Below, piece after piece: positions 1 through 7,289 of a stretch of 16,384 nt of DNA. Origin of the DNA: an uncultured Nitrospirota bacterium (GTDB lineage: Bacteria; Nitrospinota; Nitrospinia; SZUA-224); assembly GCA_913009285.1 (NCBI GenBank), contig CAJVYE010000003.1, positions 1 through 16,384 on the forward strand. The letters are read 5' to 3'. How positions within the stretch are numbered: the first letter of the stretch is position 1; each line of letters starts with the position of its first letter. A program made the position numbers and the translations under genes. The notes under the pieces were generated by a model. The model searched no databases, was not told the DNA's origin, and was given only the letters and a program-made list of their open reading frames with translations.

Positions 1-72
1 TTTTTTCAAGCAGAAGACGGCATACGAGATAAAGGAATGTGACTGGAGTTCAGACGTGTGCTCTTCCGATCT
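1..72 (+). other. Illumina P7 / TruSeq index adapter (non-genomic)
   Basis: After six T bases, positions 7-30 match the P7 flow-cell sequence (begins CAAGCAGAAGACGGCATACG), 31-38 is an 8-base index (AAAGGAAT), and 39-72 matches the TruSeq read-2 adapter ending GCTCTTCCGATCT. The order P7-index-read 2 primer is the standard library layout, so this is untrimmed adapter fused to the contig end. Genomic sequence begins at about base 73. Any reading frame that starts inside this block (for example a GTG at 56) is artificial. Confidence 0.97.
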
Positions 73-112
73 TGAAAAGACAACAACAGATGAGGAGACA
101 AGGACGCCTACC

Positions 113-826
113 ATGGGTGTTAATATCAAAAAGAGTCCAACTGGTGCACCGGCGTGGGTGGTGACATTTGCTGATCTCTCTACATTGATGTTGACCTTTT
201 TTGTACTTCTCCTCTCCTTTGCAAATACAGATATCGTAAAGTTTAGGGAGATGTTAGGATCGGTTCAGGAGGCATTTGGCGTCCAGACCGAGACAAGAGG
301 TGAGTATCAGTCAACACTGAAGGGACCGGCTGTTGGGGCAGATGTGGCGACCAGGATCGCAAAAGCAATGGAAGAGAATGAAAAAGAAGAAATGGCCGAT
401 GCACTTAGAGATATAGTAGCTAAGACAGGTTTGAGTGATAGTATCAATGTTATGACAGAATCTAAGGGTGTAAGGATAAGGGTAAAAGGACAAACATTCT
501 TTGATCCAGGCTTAGCAGAATTAAAGAATGGGGCATTTTCATTACTGGATGGGATAGCTAAACTTATGCAAGAATCCCCTTTTCATCTCTCTGTCGAAGG
601 TCATACAGACAATTTACCTATATCTACTGATCGCTTTCCTTCAAACTGGGAGCTTTCAGCAGTTAGGGCAACTACTGTTCTTAGATATATCATGGAGAAG
701 GGGGATATATCACAGGAGAGATTGATGGCTATAGGCTTTGCAGATAATAAACCATTAGTACAAAATGAAACCCCTGAGAATAGGGCAAGTAACAGGAGGG
801 TTGAGTTTCTCTTTACAAAGAAATAG
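113..826 (+). CDS. motB: MotB-type flagellar stator / OmpA-family peptidoglycan-binding protein
   Basis: This is probably the MotB subunit of the flagellar stator: it anchors the ion channel to peptidoglycan and carries the ion-binding aspartate. From the ATG at 113 it has 237 residues. The N-terminus has the MotB signature GAPAWVVTFADL with the candidate ion-binding Asp21, inside a single membrane segment (about residues 16-36). The C-terminal OmpA-like domain (about 130-235) includes VEGHTDN, NWELSAVRA and NRRVEF. The frame is open back to 73, where adapter begins, so the true start could lie upstream. ATG 113 is the only clear start in genomic DNA and has just a weak AGG about 9 bases ahead. 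It is convergent with the next gene, with 10 bases between stops. MotA is not visible, being beyond the contig end. A non-flagellar MotB-like stator is the alternative. Confidence 0.85.
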   Translation: MGVNIKKSPTGAPAWVVTFADLSTLMLTFFVLLLSFANTDIVKFREMLGSVQEAFGVQTETRGEYQSTLKGPAVGADVATRIAKAMEENEKEEMADALRDIVAKTGLSDSINVMTESKGVRIRVKGQTFFDPGLAELKNGAFSLLDGIAKLMQESPFHLSVEGHTDNLPISTDRFPSNWELSAVRATTVLRYIMEKGDISQERLMAIGFADNKPLVQNETPENRASNRRVEFLFTKK

Positions 827-836
827 CGATAAGCCC

Positions 837-1493
837 TTATTGTTGTCCGAGTTTCTTTAATTCTTCGAGAGAGAGGGTAATCTCGTCTTTTTTATCCTCG
901 TGAGCTGTATTTAATTTCTTTATTTTCTCTATAGTTAAGGAGGTCTCTCCATCTTCCCTTTGCCCTCTGTGCTCTTCATCTCTCTGATGTGGCAGGATAA
1001 AATCATCACTACTATTTTTAATATCATCAGGTCCCAACGAGATAATAAGAAAGTCGTACGATTTGTCTGAATTAGCTATCTCAAATCTGATCTCATTTCC
1101 CCACGCATCGAGGGGATGCCTTATTTCATAGCCCGCAGGGTAATCCCCCTTTTTTTCTTTATATGAAATGAGTATATTCTCTAGCTTAATCATCTGCCTC
1201 GAGGTCCATGACTTGAGTAATGTTCCTGGTGAATATCCTCTTGGCTCAAGTTTCTTTTTGATCTTCTCCAGCACCACTGTGCCTGAATACTCTTTCGCTA
1301 TCTTATCATATACCCCGAATGCTTCCACCTCTTTTCCTAATTTATCCAGTCTCTCAGCCTCATTATAAAGCACCCCTGCTTCTGCCTCCCTTTTCTTCAT
1401 TGCCTCCTCTTTATCTTCACAACCTAAATAGACAATTGATATACTTAATAATATAATAAATATCTTAATCGGAAAATGATATTTTTTATCCAC
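837..1493 (-). CDS. Lipoprotein with GspG-like (pseudopilin C-terminal) domain
   Basis: The 218-residue product starts with a short basic region, a hydrophobic core (about residues 9-23) and a lipobox YLGC, so Cys25 should be lipidated. The +2 residue is Glu, not Asp, so under the proteobacterial Lol rule it would go to the outer membrane. Residues about 40-80 are charged and helical, reminiscent of a TPR-like segment. Residues about 100-168 resemble the C-terminal half of the type II secretion major pseudopilin GspG: a helix, then GDYPAG, HPLDAWGNEIRF, YDFLIISLGPDD. The pseudopilin N-terminal helix and prepilin cleavage site are absent, so this is a lipoprotein that borrowed the fold, not a pilin. 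The start is GTG, with GAGAGG five bases upstream. Specific function is unknown. It is divergent from the DksA-like gene across 128 bp. Confidence 0.8.
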   Translation of the reverse strand: MDKKYHFPIKIFIILLSISIVYLGCEDKEEAMKKREAEAGVLYNEAERLDKLGKEVEAFGVYDKIAKEYSGTVVLEKIKKKLEPRGYSPGTLLKSWTSRQMIKLENILISYKEKKGDYPAGYEIRHPLDAWGNEIRFEIANSDKSYDFLIISLGPDDIKNSSDDFILPHQRDEEHRGQREDGETSLTIEKIKKLNTAHEDKKDEITLSLEELKKLGQQ

Positions 1494-1564
1494 ACTTCCC
1501 TCTCTCTTTTAACTCCTTAAGCTCAATATATTAGCGATCAGAACCAATTGTCAAATTTTTAGAC

Positions 1565-1593
1565 TTGACATATCCCCTTATCTTAGTTAAATT
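1565..1593 (+). promoter_or_regulatory. Sigma70-type promoter for the DksA-like gene
   Basis: A perfect -35 box TTGACA (1565-1570) is followed by a 17-base spacer and TAAATT (1588-1593), a 4/6 match to TATAAT. The start codon lies 29 bases after the -10 box, giving a short leader that contains an AAAGGGG ribosome-binding site at about 1606-1612. Confidence 0.6.
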
Positions 1594-1621
1594 GTAACTT
1601 TAATCAAAGGGGTAATTAATT

Positions 1622-1984
1622 ATGGAAAAGAGCCAAATTGATTTCTTTAAGAAAGATCTGTTAAGAAGAAAGCAGGAACTTCTCGATGAAGTAAATAAGA
1701 CCATAAATGATGGTCTTCATGTTCAGAAGGAGGAACTTTTTGATACCGTGGATCGCTCATCATCTGAGTCTGACCGTAACTTTATGCTGAGGTTGAGGGA
1801 AAGAGAGAGGAAATTGATAAAGAAGATAGATGAGGCACTTCAGAGGATAGAGAATAATACCTTTGGAATATGCGAAAAGTGCGAAGAAGAGATAGGAGAA
1901 AAGAGATTAACCGTTCGTCCTGTAGCAACCCTATGCATAGAGTGTAAAGAGGAAGAGGAGAGAAAAGAAAATCTGTCAGTTTAA
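1622..1984 (+). CDS. DksA/TraR-family C4 zinc-finger regulator
   Basis: This belongs to the DksA/TraR family, whose members bind the secondary channel of RNA polymerase and adjust transcription, often together with ppGpp. The 120-residue product has an N-terminal coiled coil (about residues 5-75). The tip motif is DTVDRS (Asp41 and Asp44), matching the acidic D-x-x-D-x-A tip of DksA except for Ser in place of Ala. A C-terminal zinc finger follows, Cys84-x2-Cys87-x17-Cys105-x2-Cys108, the classical DksA spacing. At 120 residues it is a little shorter than E. coli DksA (151). It ends 29 bases before the convergent transglycosylase. Whether it is the housekeeping DksA or a paralogue cannot be decided here. 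Confidence 0.9.
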   Translation: MEKSQIDFFKKDLLRRKQELLDEVNKTINDGLHVQKEELFDTVDRSSSESDRNFMLRLRERERKLIKKIDEALQRIENNTFGICEKCEEEIGEKRLTVRPVATLCIECKEEEERKENLSV

Positions 1985-2013
1985 GGGCTCGCCCATAAGG
2001 TAATAAAGATTTT

Positions 2014-2658
2014 CTATGCCGTACTATTATTCTTCAATCGTCTATAATTATTAAAGACCTTTTCAGAATATCCATAGGAGAGAAGTCTCCCTTTATTTAA
2101 CATTCTAGCAACCCTTGTAGGACCTCTATTGTATGCCTCCAGTGCCAATCCGAGATCATCAAACCTCCGGACAAGTTTTGACAGGTAATATGTTCCCAGT
2201 GTTATGTTAAGACGGGGAGTATGAAGGGTTTTCTTGCCCTCCCACTCAATATTCGTTTCCCGGGCAACTGCTTTTCCGGTTGGTATAAGAATCTGCATAA
2301 GCCCTCTCGCTCCAGCAGTGGAGATAGCCTCATTATAAAATGAGCTTTCTGTCTTAATTATGGCTATTAATAATAGAGGGTCATAGCCATATTTTATCCC
2401 TTGACTGTATATGACATCACTAAGATGTTCCCTCTCATCAGGTGTGAGGTCAGTTTTGTAACTATATATTATCTTACGAATTTGGAGGGTGATATCTAAT
2501 TCCCTGGATCTCGACTTCTGTTCAAAATATTCCTCTTCCACTTTCGTGATTTCCTGGTCTTTTTTGACCAGGAAATAGAAAGAGGTATAGGTTTGGGATA
2601 TAAAAATTAGTATAAGAGAAAGGTTTAATATTGCGCTTTTTCCAGTAAATCCTATCAT
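2014..2658 (-). CDS. Membrane-anchored lytic murein transglycosylase (SLT domain)
   Basis: The product should cleave the MurNAc-GlcNAc bond of peptidoglycan in the periplasm. It has 214 residues from the ATG at 2658. An N-terminal hydrophobic segment (about residues 8-30) acts as signal anchor and is followed by a charged linker. The SLT/MltC-type catalytic domain spans about 90-205: IIKTESSF with catalytic Glu104, ARGLMQ, the LGTYYLSKL helix, and AYNRGP (usually AYNAGP). A longer reading from a TTG at 2673 is possible, but that TTG overlaps GAGGAAC, which is the ribosome-binding site for the ATG, so I chose the ATG. Family members range from cell-wall remodelling enzymes to secretion or flagellar accessory enzymes; context does not choose between these. 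Confidence 0.88.
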   Translation of the reverse strand: MIGFTGKSAILNLSLILIFISQTYTSFYFLVKKDQEITKVEEEYFEQKSRSRELDITLQIRKIIYSYKTDLTPDEREHLSDVIYSQGIKYGYDPLLLIAIIKTESSFYNEAISTAGARGLMQILIPTGKAVARETNIEWEGKKTLHTPRLNITLGTYYLSKLVRRFDDLGLALEAYNRGPTRVARMLNKGRLLSYGYSEKVFNNYRRLKNNSTA

Positions 2659-2673
2659 TTTTCTGTTCCTCAA

Positions 2674-3034
2674 GAATTAATCCGAATTTAGCTCACTTTA
2701 TGCGCTAACTTCAGAATCCAGAATATATCATTATTTGAAAAGGTGGATATATATTTTATGTATGGATTTTATTCAATATCTGTGCCATTTGATCCTCTGA
2801 TGAAATCAGTTTTTTGAAAAACATTTAACCAATTGAAAAATAATGAATAAATTGTAGTATACAAGCTTCAAGCTTGTATTGCAATACAGATAATCTGAGG
2901 GGTACAGGATCATCTTATGCGCCAAATAGGTATATGGATTAGGGAATTCAAACACCTTTTGGAAGTAATAACATAAAATACAATAAGTTATGATTCTATG
3001 CCAAATCAGTACAAGAAATCCTGTTTGGTACTAT
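2674..3034. other. AT-rich intergenic region upstream of the transglycosylase
   Basis: About 360 bases without a credible gene. It contains the REP-like palindrome pair at 2859-2887 and ends with one copy of the ACTAT direct repeat (3030-3034) that flanks the fold-back element. I see no convincing consensus promoter for the minus-strand transglycosylase. Confidence 0.5.
2859..2887. repeat. Two overlapping short palindromes, REP-like
   Basis: ATACAAGCTT-C-AAGCTTGTAT (2859-2879) is a perfect 10-bp inverted repeat around one base. It overlaps GTATTGCAATAC (2876-2887), a perfect 12-base palindrome. The first resembles the palindrome at 6965-6982; both fit TRCARGCT-n-AGCYTGYA. They may be copies of one dispersed REP-type family. 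Confidence 0.55.
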
Positions 3035-3346
3035 GGGCTCGGACAAAAATAACTTTACAGTTTTGATTCCACTGCAAAAACATGAAAAAACCCAAATAAT
3101 ACAATTGAAATCGTTAGAATACGCAGAAGAAGTGCCACAGGCAAGGCGCTTTAATAGCTTTGGGCACAGACATATTGAAAAATTTCTGTGGTCAAAGCTA
3201 TTGAAGCTTTTGCCGCCTGTGGTGCTGATTTCAAGTATTATGACGGTTTCAATTGCATTATTTGGGTTTAAGCAAGCTTTTTCGCAGGCCAAAGCCGGCG
3301 GCTACCAATTTTGGGGTTTTTGCAGTTGAGTTATTTTTGACAGGGC
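3035..3346. mobile_element. 312-bp fold-back MITE-like element with 5-bp target duplication
   Basis: The ends are imperfect inverted repeats sharing CAAAAATAACT (left GACAAAAATAACT, right complement GTCAAAAATAACT). The arms continue to pair inward: CCCAAATAAT-n-CAATTGAAA, CCACAGGC and AATAGCTTTG occur in both, with an extra stretch of about 40 bases in the right arm. The centre is a CACAGA...TCTGTG hairpin near 3163-3190. ACTAT directly repeats at 3030-3034 and 3347-3351. The right copy contains the stop codon of oppF, so the insertion sits exactly at that gene's end. Open frames on both strands inside the element mirror each other because of the palindrome and are not genes. No transposase is present; mobilisation in trans is inferred. 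Confidence 0.75.
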
Positions 3347-3347
3347 A

Positions 3348-4331
3348 CTATCTCAGATGGCAGGCGACAAAATGCCCACTATTTACCTCTTTAAGTGTAG
3401 GTTCTATTATCTTACAATCATCAAATTTGTATGGGCAGCGGGTATGAAAATAGCATCCAGATGGTGGATTTATAGGACTTGGTGGATCCCCTTTAAGTAT
3501 GATCTTTTCCCTCCTTGTTGTTGGATCCGGAAGAGGTACAGCGGATAGAAGTGCCTCTGTATAGGGATGCTGTGGGAAGGCATATAGTTTATTGCTATCT
3601 CCTATCTCTACGAGTTTTCCGAGGTACATTACTGCTACACGATCACTCATATGCTCAATCAGGCTTAGATCATGAGAGATGATAAGATAGGAAAGATGAA
3701 ACTCCTCTTGTAGATCCTCAAGGAGGTTAATCACCTGAGCCTGTATAGAGGCATCCAGTGCAGAGACAGGTTCATCCCCTACAATCAGATCAGGACTCAA
3801 GATTATTGCCCTGGCAATCCCTACCCTTTGTCTCTCTCCTCCGCTGAGCTGGTAGGGATAGCGCCGCATATCCTCTGTCTTTAAACCAACCCTTTTAAAT
3901 ATAGAGACCACCCTCTCTTCCTTGTCTGATCCTTTAGCGACCTTATGTATATCAAGGGGTTCGCTGACTATACTGCCCACTGTCATCCTGGGGTTTAATG
4001 ATGAATAAGGATCCTGAAAGATGATCTGCATTTTACTTCTCAATCTCCTCATATCATCACTCCTTAATGTACATATATCTACCCCCTCAAATTCGATACT
4101 TCCATCTGTAGGTTCAATCAATCTGAGTATCGTCTTACCTGTAGTAGTCTTCCCACACCCACTCTCACCCACGAGACCAAGCGTTTCTCCCCTTTTTATA
4201 TCAAAGCTTACCCCATCCACAGCATATACGTATCCCTTTCTCTTAGATAAAATACCCTCTTTAACAGGAAAAATTTTTTTGAGACCTTTTACCCTAAGGA
4301 GGGGTTTTTCTACTAACCTTGCTGAGTTCAT
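3348..4331 (-). CDS. oppF: Oligopeptide/dipeptide ABC transporter ATPase, OppF/DppF type
   Basis: This is one of the two ATPases that drive an Opp/Dpp-class peptide (or nickel) importer. Its 327 residues contain Walker A GESGCGKT (55-62), a Q-loop IIFQDPYSSLNP, signature LSGGERQRVGIARA and Walker B with the following loop, LIVGDEPVSALD. The C-terminal oligopeptide-transporter extension has HPYTEALL and Cys-x5-Cys-x6-Cys with a further Cys near the end, a pattern that binds an iron-sulfur cluster in some OppD/DppD proteins. The DPYSSLNP and EPVSALD forms fit the F rather than the D subunit. The ATG at 4331 lacks a good ribosome-binding site. It is separated from oppD by 165 bp holding a fold-back repeat. 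The substrate cannot be deduced because permease and binding-protein genes are absent. Confidence 0.92.
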   Translation of the reverse strand: MNSARLVEKPLLRVKGLKKIFPVKEGILSKRKGYVYAVDGVSFDIKRGETLGLVGESGCGKTTTGKTILRLIEPTDGSIEFEGVDICTLRSDDMRRLRSKMQIIFQDPYSSLNPRMTVGSIVSEPLDIHKVAKGSDKEERVVSIFKRVGLKTEDMRRYPYQLSGGERQRVGIARAIILSPDLIVGDEPVSALDASIQAQVINLLEDLQEEFHLSYLIISHDLSLIEHMSDRVAVMYLGKLVEIGDSNKLYAFPQHPYTEALLSAVPLPDPTTRREKIILKGDPPSPINPPSGCYFHTRCPYKFDDCKIIEPTLKEVNSGHFVACHLR

Positions 4332-4367
4332 AATATAGGAATTTCCATTTTGGACACAGATTATCGG

Positions 4368-4494
4368 GTTACGGGTTGCGGGTTACGAGTTACGCGTTAA
4401 CCCTGTGTAGTAGTAAAATTTCAACCTTATATACATGGTTGAAATTCATTACTCTACAGGGTAAATATTAAACTCGCAACCCGCAACCCGTAAC
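4368..4494. repeat. 127-bp fold-back repeat built from GGGTTAC heptamers, between oppD and oppF
   Basis: Positions 4368-4391 and 4471-4494 are inverted repeats matching at 23 of 24 bases. Each arm consists of heptamers of the form GGGTTRC. Inner pairing continues: ACCCTGT (4400-4406) with ACAGGGT (4456-4462), and AATTTCAACC (4417-4426) with GGTTGAAATT (4437-4446), around a 10-base loop. The right end lies three bases beyond the oppD stop codon. In RNA it would form a long hairpin between the two ATPase genes and could attenuate or stabilise part of the transcript; that role is inferred. Confidence 0.8.
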
Positions 4495-4496
4495 TT

Positions 4497-5459
4497 TTAA
4501 CTTGTTAACCAACACCTCATCCACTGTCCATCCTCTAATTCAATCAAATCAGGTTCATGTTCCTTGCATATATTCATAACATGAGGGCACCTGGGGTAGA
4601 ATCTACACCCTGTGGAGATATCTGAGTATGTTGGCCTTATCCCCGGGATCTCATGTAACCTCTTCTTCTTATTCCTGTGCAATCGGGGAAGGGAGTTTAA
4701 AAGACCTATTGTATACGGATGGCTGGGGTTCCTGAATATTCTCTCCACATCACCCTTTTCCATTACCCTTCCAGAATATATTACCACTACCCTCTGGGCA
4801 GTCTCGGCAATAATACCTAAATCGTGTGTAATAAGGATTATAGAGGTTCTCATCTCATCCTTTAACCTGAGCATTAGATCGAGTATCTGAGCCTGAATGG
4901 TTACATCAAGGGCCGTGGTAGGTTCATCAGCGATTAAGACCTTTGGATTGCAGGAGAGGGCGATTGCTATCATCACCCTCTGTCTCATACCTCCACTGAG
5001 GAGGTGTGGGTATTCATGCACCCTCTTTTCTGGAGAGGGTATATGTACGAGTCTCAGCATCTCTATGGATCTATCTAATGCATCCTTCCTGCTGAGCCCC
5101 TCATGGAGCCTCAACATCTCTGATATCTGGTTCCCTATAGTAAAAAGGGGATTAAGAGAGGTCATAGGCTCCTGAAAGATCATAGAGATCTTTTTCCCTC
5201 TGACTTTGCGTATCTGGGCAGGAGTATATCTGAGGAGATCATCTCCATCAAAGATGATCTTTCCTCCTATTATCCTTCCTGGTGGTTGCTGGATCAGTTG
5301 CAGGATAGAGAGCGCGCTCACGGTCTTACCACATCCTGATTCCCCAACCAGACCAAGGGTTTCACCACTCTTAAGTTCGTAGCTTAGACCATCTACTGCC
5401 CTGACTTCCCCATCAGATGTATAGAAATATATCTTGAGATCCTTAAGGCTAAGTAGCAT
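4497..5459 (-). CDS. oppD: Oligopeptide/dipeptide ABC transporter ATPase, OppD/DppD type
   Basis: This is the partner ATPase of the peptide importer, 320 residues long. It has Walker A GESGCGKT (39-46), a Q-loop [17 protein letters not shown], signature [15 protein letters not shown] and Walker [14 protein letters not shown]. The EPMTSLNP and EPTTALD forms are typical of the D subunit. The C-terminal extension has [12 protein letters not shown] and then Cys-x5-Cys-x6-Cys plus a Cys five residues from the end (RCWLTS), the set associated with an iron-sulfur cluster in some OppD/DppD proteins. The ATG at 5459 lies 11 bases inside the end of gatB, which suggests translational coupling. The linkage to gatB with no permease genes is unusual. 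Confidence 0.92.
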   Translation of the reverse strand: MLLSLKDLKIYFYTSDGEVRAVDGLSYELKSGETLGLVGESGCGKTVSALSILQLIQQPPGRIIGGKIIFDGDDLLRYTPAQIRKVRGKKISMIFQEPMTSLNPLFTIGNQISEMLRLHEGLSRKDALDRSIEMLRLVHIPSPEKRVHEYPHLLSGGMRQRVMIAIALSCNPKVLIADEPTTALDVTIQAQILDLMLRLKDEMRTSIILITHDLGIIAETAQRVVVIYSGRVMEKGDVERIFRNPSHPYTIGLLNSLPRLHRNKKKRLHEIPGIRPTYSDISTGCRFYPRCPHVMNICKEHEPDLIELEDGQWMRCWLTS

Positions 5460-6897
5460 TACGATCCAGCCTATCCTTCAAAAGCTTGTTGACCAGTGCC
5501 GGATTTGCCTTACCCTTACTTGCCTTCATCACCTCTCCAATAAAGTAACCAAAGAGTTTAGTCTTCCCCTTCTGATAGGCCTCCACCATAGCGGGATTCT
5601 CTCCTATCACCCGATCTACAAATCCGAGTAATTCCCCCTCATCAGATATCTGAACCAAACCCTTCTTCTTTACAACCTCATCGGACGTCTTACCTGATCT
5701 ATACATCTCCTCAAATACGGTCTTGGCTATCTTACCACTGATTCTCCCCTCCTCTATCATTTTCAACATCCCTGTCAGGTGTTCAGGGGTAATAGGACAT
5801 TCATTGATCCCTCGTTCATCATTCTTTAATTCCCTTAATATGTCCCCCATCACCCAATTACTTATGATCTTAGGTTTAGGGAATATCCTTACACACGCCT
5901 CATAATAGTCTGCCAGGGGTCTTAAAGAGGTCAGCACCCCTGCATCATACTCAGGTATGCCATATTCCCTCACAAAACGCTCCCTCTTTGCATCTGGGAG
6001 TTCAGGAAGTTTACTCCTGACATCCTCGATCCAATCTTCACTTATTACCGTTGGTACGAGATCAGGTTCTGGAAAATATCTATAATCATGTGCCTCCTCC
6101 TTGCTCCTCATGGATATGGTCCTCTCGCTATTCACATCCCAGAGTCTTGTCTCTTGAACAATCTCTCCCCCTTTCTCAAGGATCTGAATATGTCTCTTTA
6201 TCTCATACTCCAATGCCTTCTGGACATTCTTAAAGGAGTTCATGTTCTTTAGCTCTGTCTTTACCCCGAATTCCTTTCTCCCCTTAGGTCTGACAGATAT
6301 ATTTGCATCACAGCGGAGGTTTCCCTCTTCCATATTACAATCACATACCTTGATATATTCCAGGACCGCCTTCAGCTTCAATAGATACTCCCGTGCCTCC
6401 TCTGGCGTACGGATATCAGGTTCGCTTACAATCTCCATAAGGGGAACCCCTGTCCTGTTGAAATCCACATAACTGCTGTCAGGATGTCCAAGATTCTCAC
6501 CATGTATAAGCTTTCCCGCATCCTCTTCCATATGGATACGGGTTATCCCTATCCTTTTTTTCTTTCCATTGGAGCCTATTTCGATATATCCATCCATTGC
6601 AAGGGGGAGTTCATACTGGGATATCTGATACCCCTTGGGAAGATCAGGGTAGAAGTAATTCTTTCTGGCGAACCTGCTGAATGGGGCGATTCTGCAATTG
6701 GTGGCCAATGCAGCCCTTATAGTGAACTCTACGACATCCCTGTTGAGGACCGGCAATACCCCTGGCATACCCAGACAGATAGGGCAGGTATTCTGATTCG
6801 GCTTTGCACCGAATTGTGTACTGCAAGAACAGAAGATCTTTGACCTTGTGAGTAGCTGTGCATGTACCTCCAGACCTATTATTGCCTCATAATCCAT
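5449..6897 (-). CDS. gatB: Asp-tRNA(Asn)/Glu-tRNA(Gln) amidotransferase subunit B
   Basis: GatB is the kinase/transamidase-partner subunit of GatCAB, which converts misacylated Glu-tRNA(Gln) or Asp-tRNA(Asn) to Gln-tRNA or Asn-tRNA in the cytoplasm. The product has 482 residues, usual for the family. It begins [17 protein letters not shown]. The zinc-site cysteines are at Cys23, Cys25, Cys38 and Cys41 (CSCST...CPIC). Then come [23 protein letters not shown] and [15 protein letters not shown], with a C-terminal YqeY-like tRNA-binding tail ending in [11 protein letters not shown] start it at ATG 6897 because GAGGAG sits six bases upstream; a TTG ten codons earlier would put that ribosome-binding site inside the gene. 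gatA and gatC are not in the window. oppD overlaps its 3' end by 11 bases. Confidence 0.95.
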   Translation of the reverse strand: MDYEAIIGLEVHAQLLTRSKIFCSCSTQFGAKPNQNTCPICLGMPGVLPVLNRDVVEFTIRAALATNCRIAPFSRFARKNYFYPDLPKGYQISQYELPLAMDGYIEIGSNGKKKRIGITRIHMEEDAGKLIHGENLGHPDSSYVDFNRTGVPLMEIVSEPDIRTPEEAREYLLKLKAVLEYIKVCDCNMEEGNLRCDANISVRPKGRKEFGVKTELKNMNSFKNVQKALEYEIKRHIQILEKGGEIVQETRLWDVNSERTISMRSKEEAHDYRYFPEPDLVPTVISEDWIEDVRSKLPELPDAKRERFVREYGIPEYDAGVLTSLRPLADYYEACVRIFPKPKIISNWVMGDILRELKNDERGINECPITPEHLTGMLKMIEEGRISGKIAKTVFEEMYRSGKTSDEVVKKKGLVQISDEGELLGFVDRVIGENPAMVEAYQKGKTKLFGYFIGEVMKASKGKANPALVNKLLKDRLDRNAT

Positions 6898-6927
6898 AAT
6901 TTTCTCCTCTAGTTTTCCATATAACAA

Positions 6928-7140
6928 ATTACATTACACTGCGTTATCAGTAGGAATCCTCGACAATGCAGGCTAAAGCCTGCAGCTACCATGGATTTCT
7001 TCTTATAGCCTCGTGTAACTTATTATCTGAAAATCTATATATTTCACACAGAGATCGCAGAGGATTTATTTTCTTTCTCTGTAAAGTTTAAGAATATCAC
7101 CGGGATATTTATGTGTCAAGGTAGGGAAAACAATTTTATC
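6928..7140. other. Intergenic region between gatB and the rhodanese genes
   Basis: This divergent gap runs to the promoter at 7141. Apart from the palindrome at 6965-6982, I see no gene or RNA in it. No consensus promoter for gatB stands out on the minus strand. Confidence 0.5.
6965..6982. repeat. REP-like palindrome
   Basis: TGCAGGCT-AA-AGCCTGCA is an 8-bp perfect inverted repeat with a 2-base spacer, in the intergenic region upstream of gatB. It resembles the palindrome at 2859-2879, suggesting a small dispersed repeat family. Confidence 0.55.
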
Positions 7141-7169
7141 TTGACAAAATAATTAGTTACAAGTATAAT
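7141..7169 (+). promoter_or_regulatory. Perfect consensus sigma70 promoter upstream of the Cys-type rhodanese gene
   Basis: TTGACA (7141-7146) and TATAAT (7164-7169) are both exact consensus, with the ideal 17-base spacer. Transcription would start near 7176 and give a leader of about 115 bases before the ATG at 7290. Confidence 0.8.
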
Positions 7170-7181
7170 AAAATTTATATT

Positions 7182-7207
7182 TATGGGGAATAAGTGTATT
7201 CCCCATA
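7182..7207 (+). promoter_or_regulatory. Leader stem-loop at the 5' end of the rhodanese mRNA
   Basis: TATGGGGAATA pairs perfectly with TATTCCCCATA around an AGTG loop (11 bp stem, 4-base loop). It begins only a few bases after the predicted transcription start. It could be a 5' mRNA-stabilising hairpin of the ompA type, or an operator for a dimeric repressor. No T-run follows, so a terminator is unlikely. Confidence 0.6.
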
Positions 7208-7289
7208 TTCAGTCCAGACTAAAAATCAATTAATCGCATTCAAGAATCAGCATTATTTTAATGTTAATCGTAGATAAGGAGGAAGAAAT

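Noticed and set aside
56..112. MotB-like gene starting at GTG 56
   Set aside because: The start codon lies in the Illumina adapter.
1985..1994. GGGC-TC-GCCC as a terminator after the DksA-like gene
   Set aside because: The stem is only 4 bp with a 2-base loop and no T-run follows.
2659..2673. Transglycosylase start at TTG 2673
   Set aside because: The TTG overlaps the GAGGAAC ribosome-binding site that serves the ATG at 2658.
2996..3329. Two small overlapping protein genes on opposite strands
   Set aside because: Both frames are mirror images caused by the palindromic element (each encodes an FNSF-x-HR stretch), with no ribosome-binding site or recognisable domain.
4365..4391. CRISPR-like or minisatellite array from the GGGTTAC units
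   Set aside because: Units are only 7 bp, degenerate and few, with no spacers; the mirrored copy shows it is an arm of a hairpin.
6898..6927. gatB start at TTG 6927
   Set aside because: It would place the GAGGAG ribosome-binding site inside the gene and add ten residues not typical of GatB.
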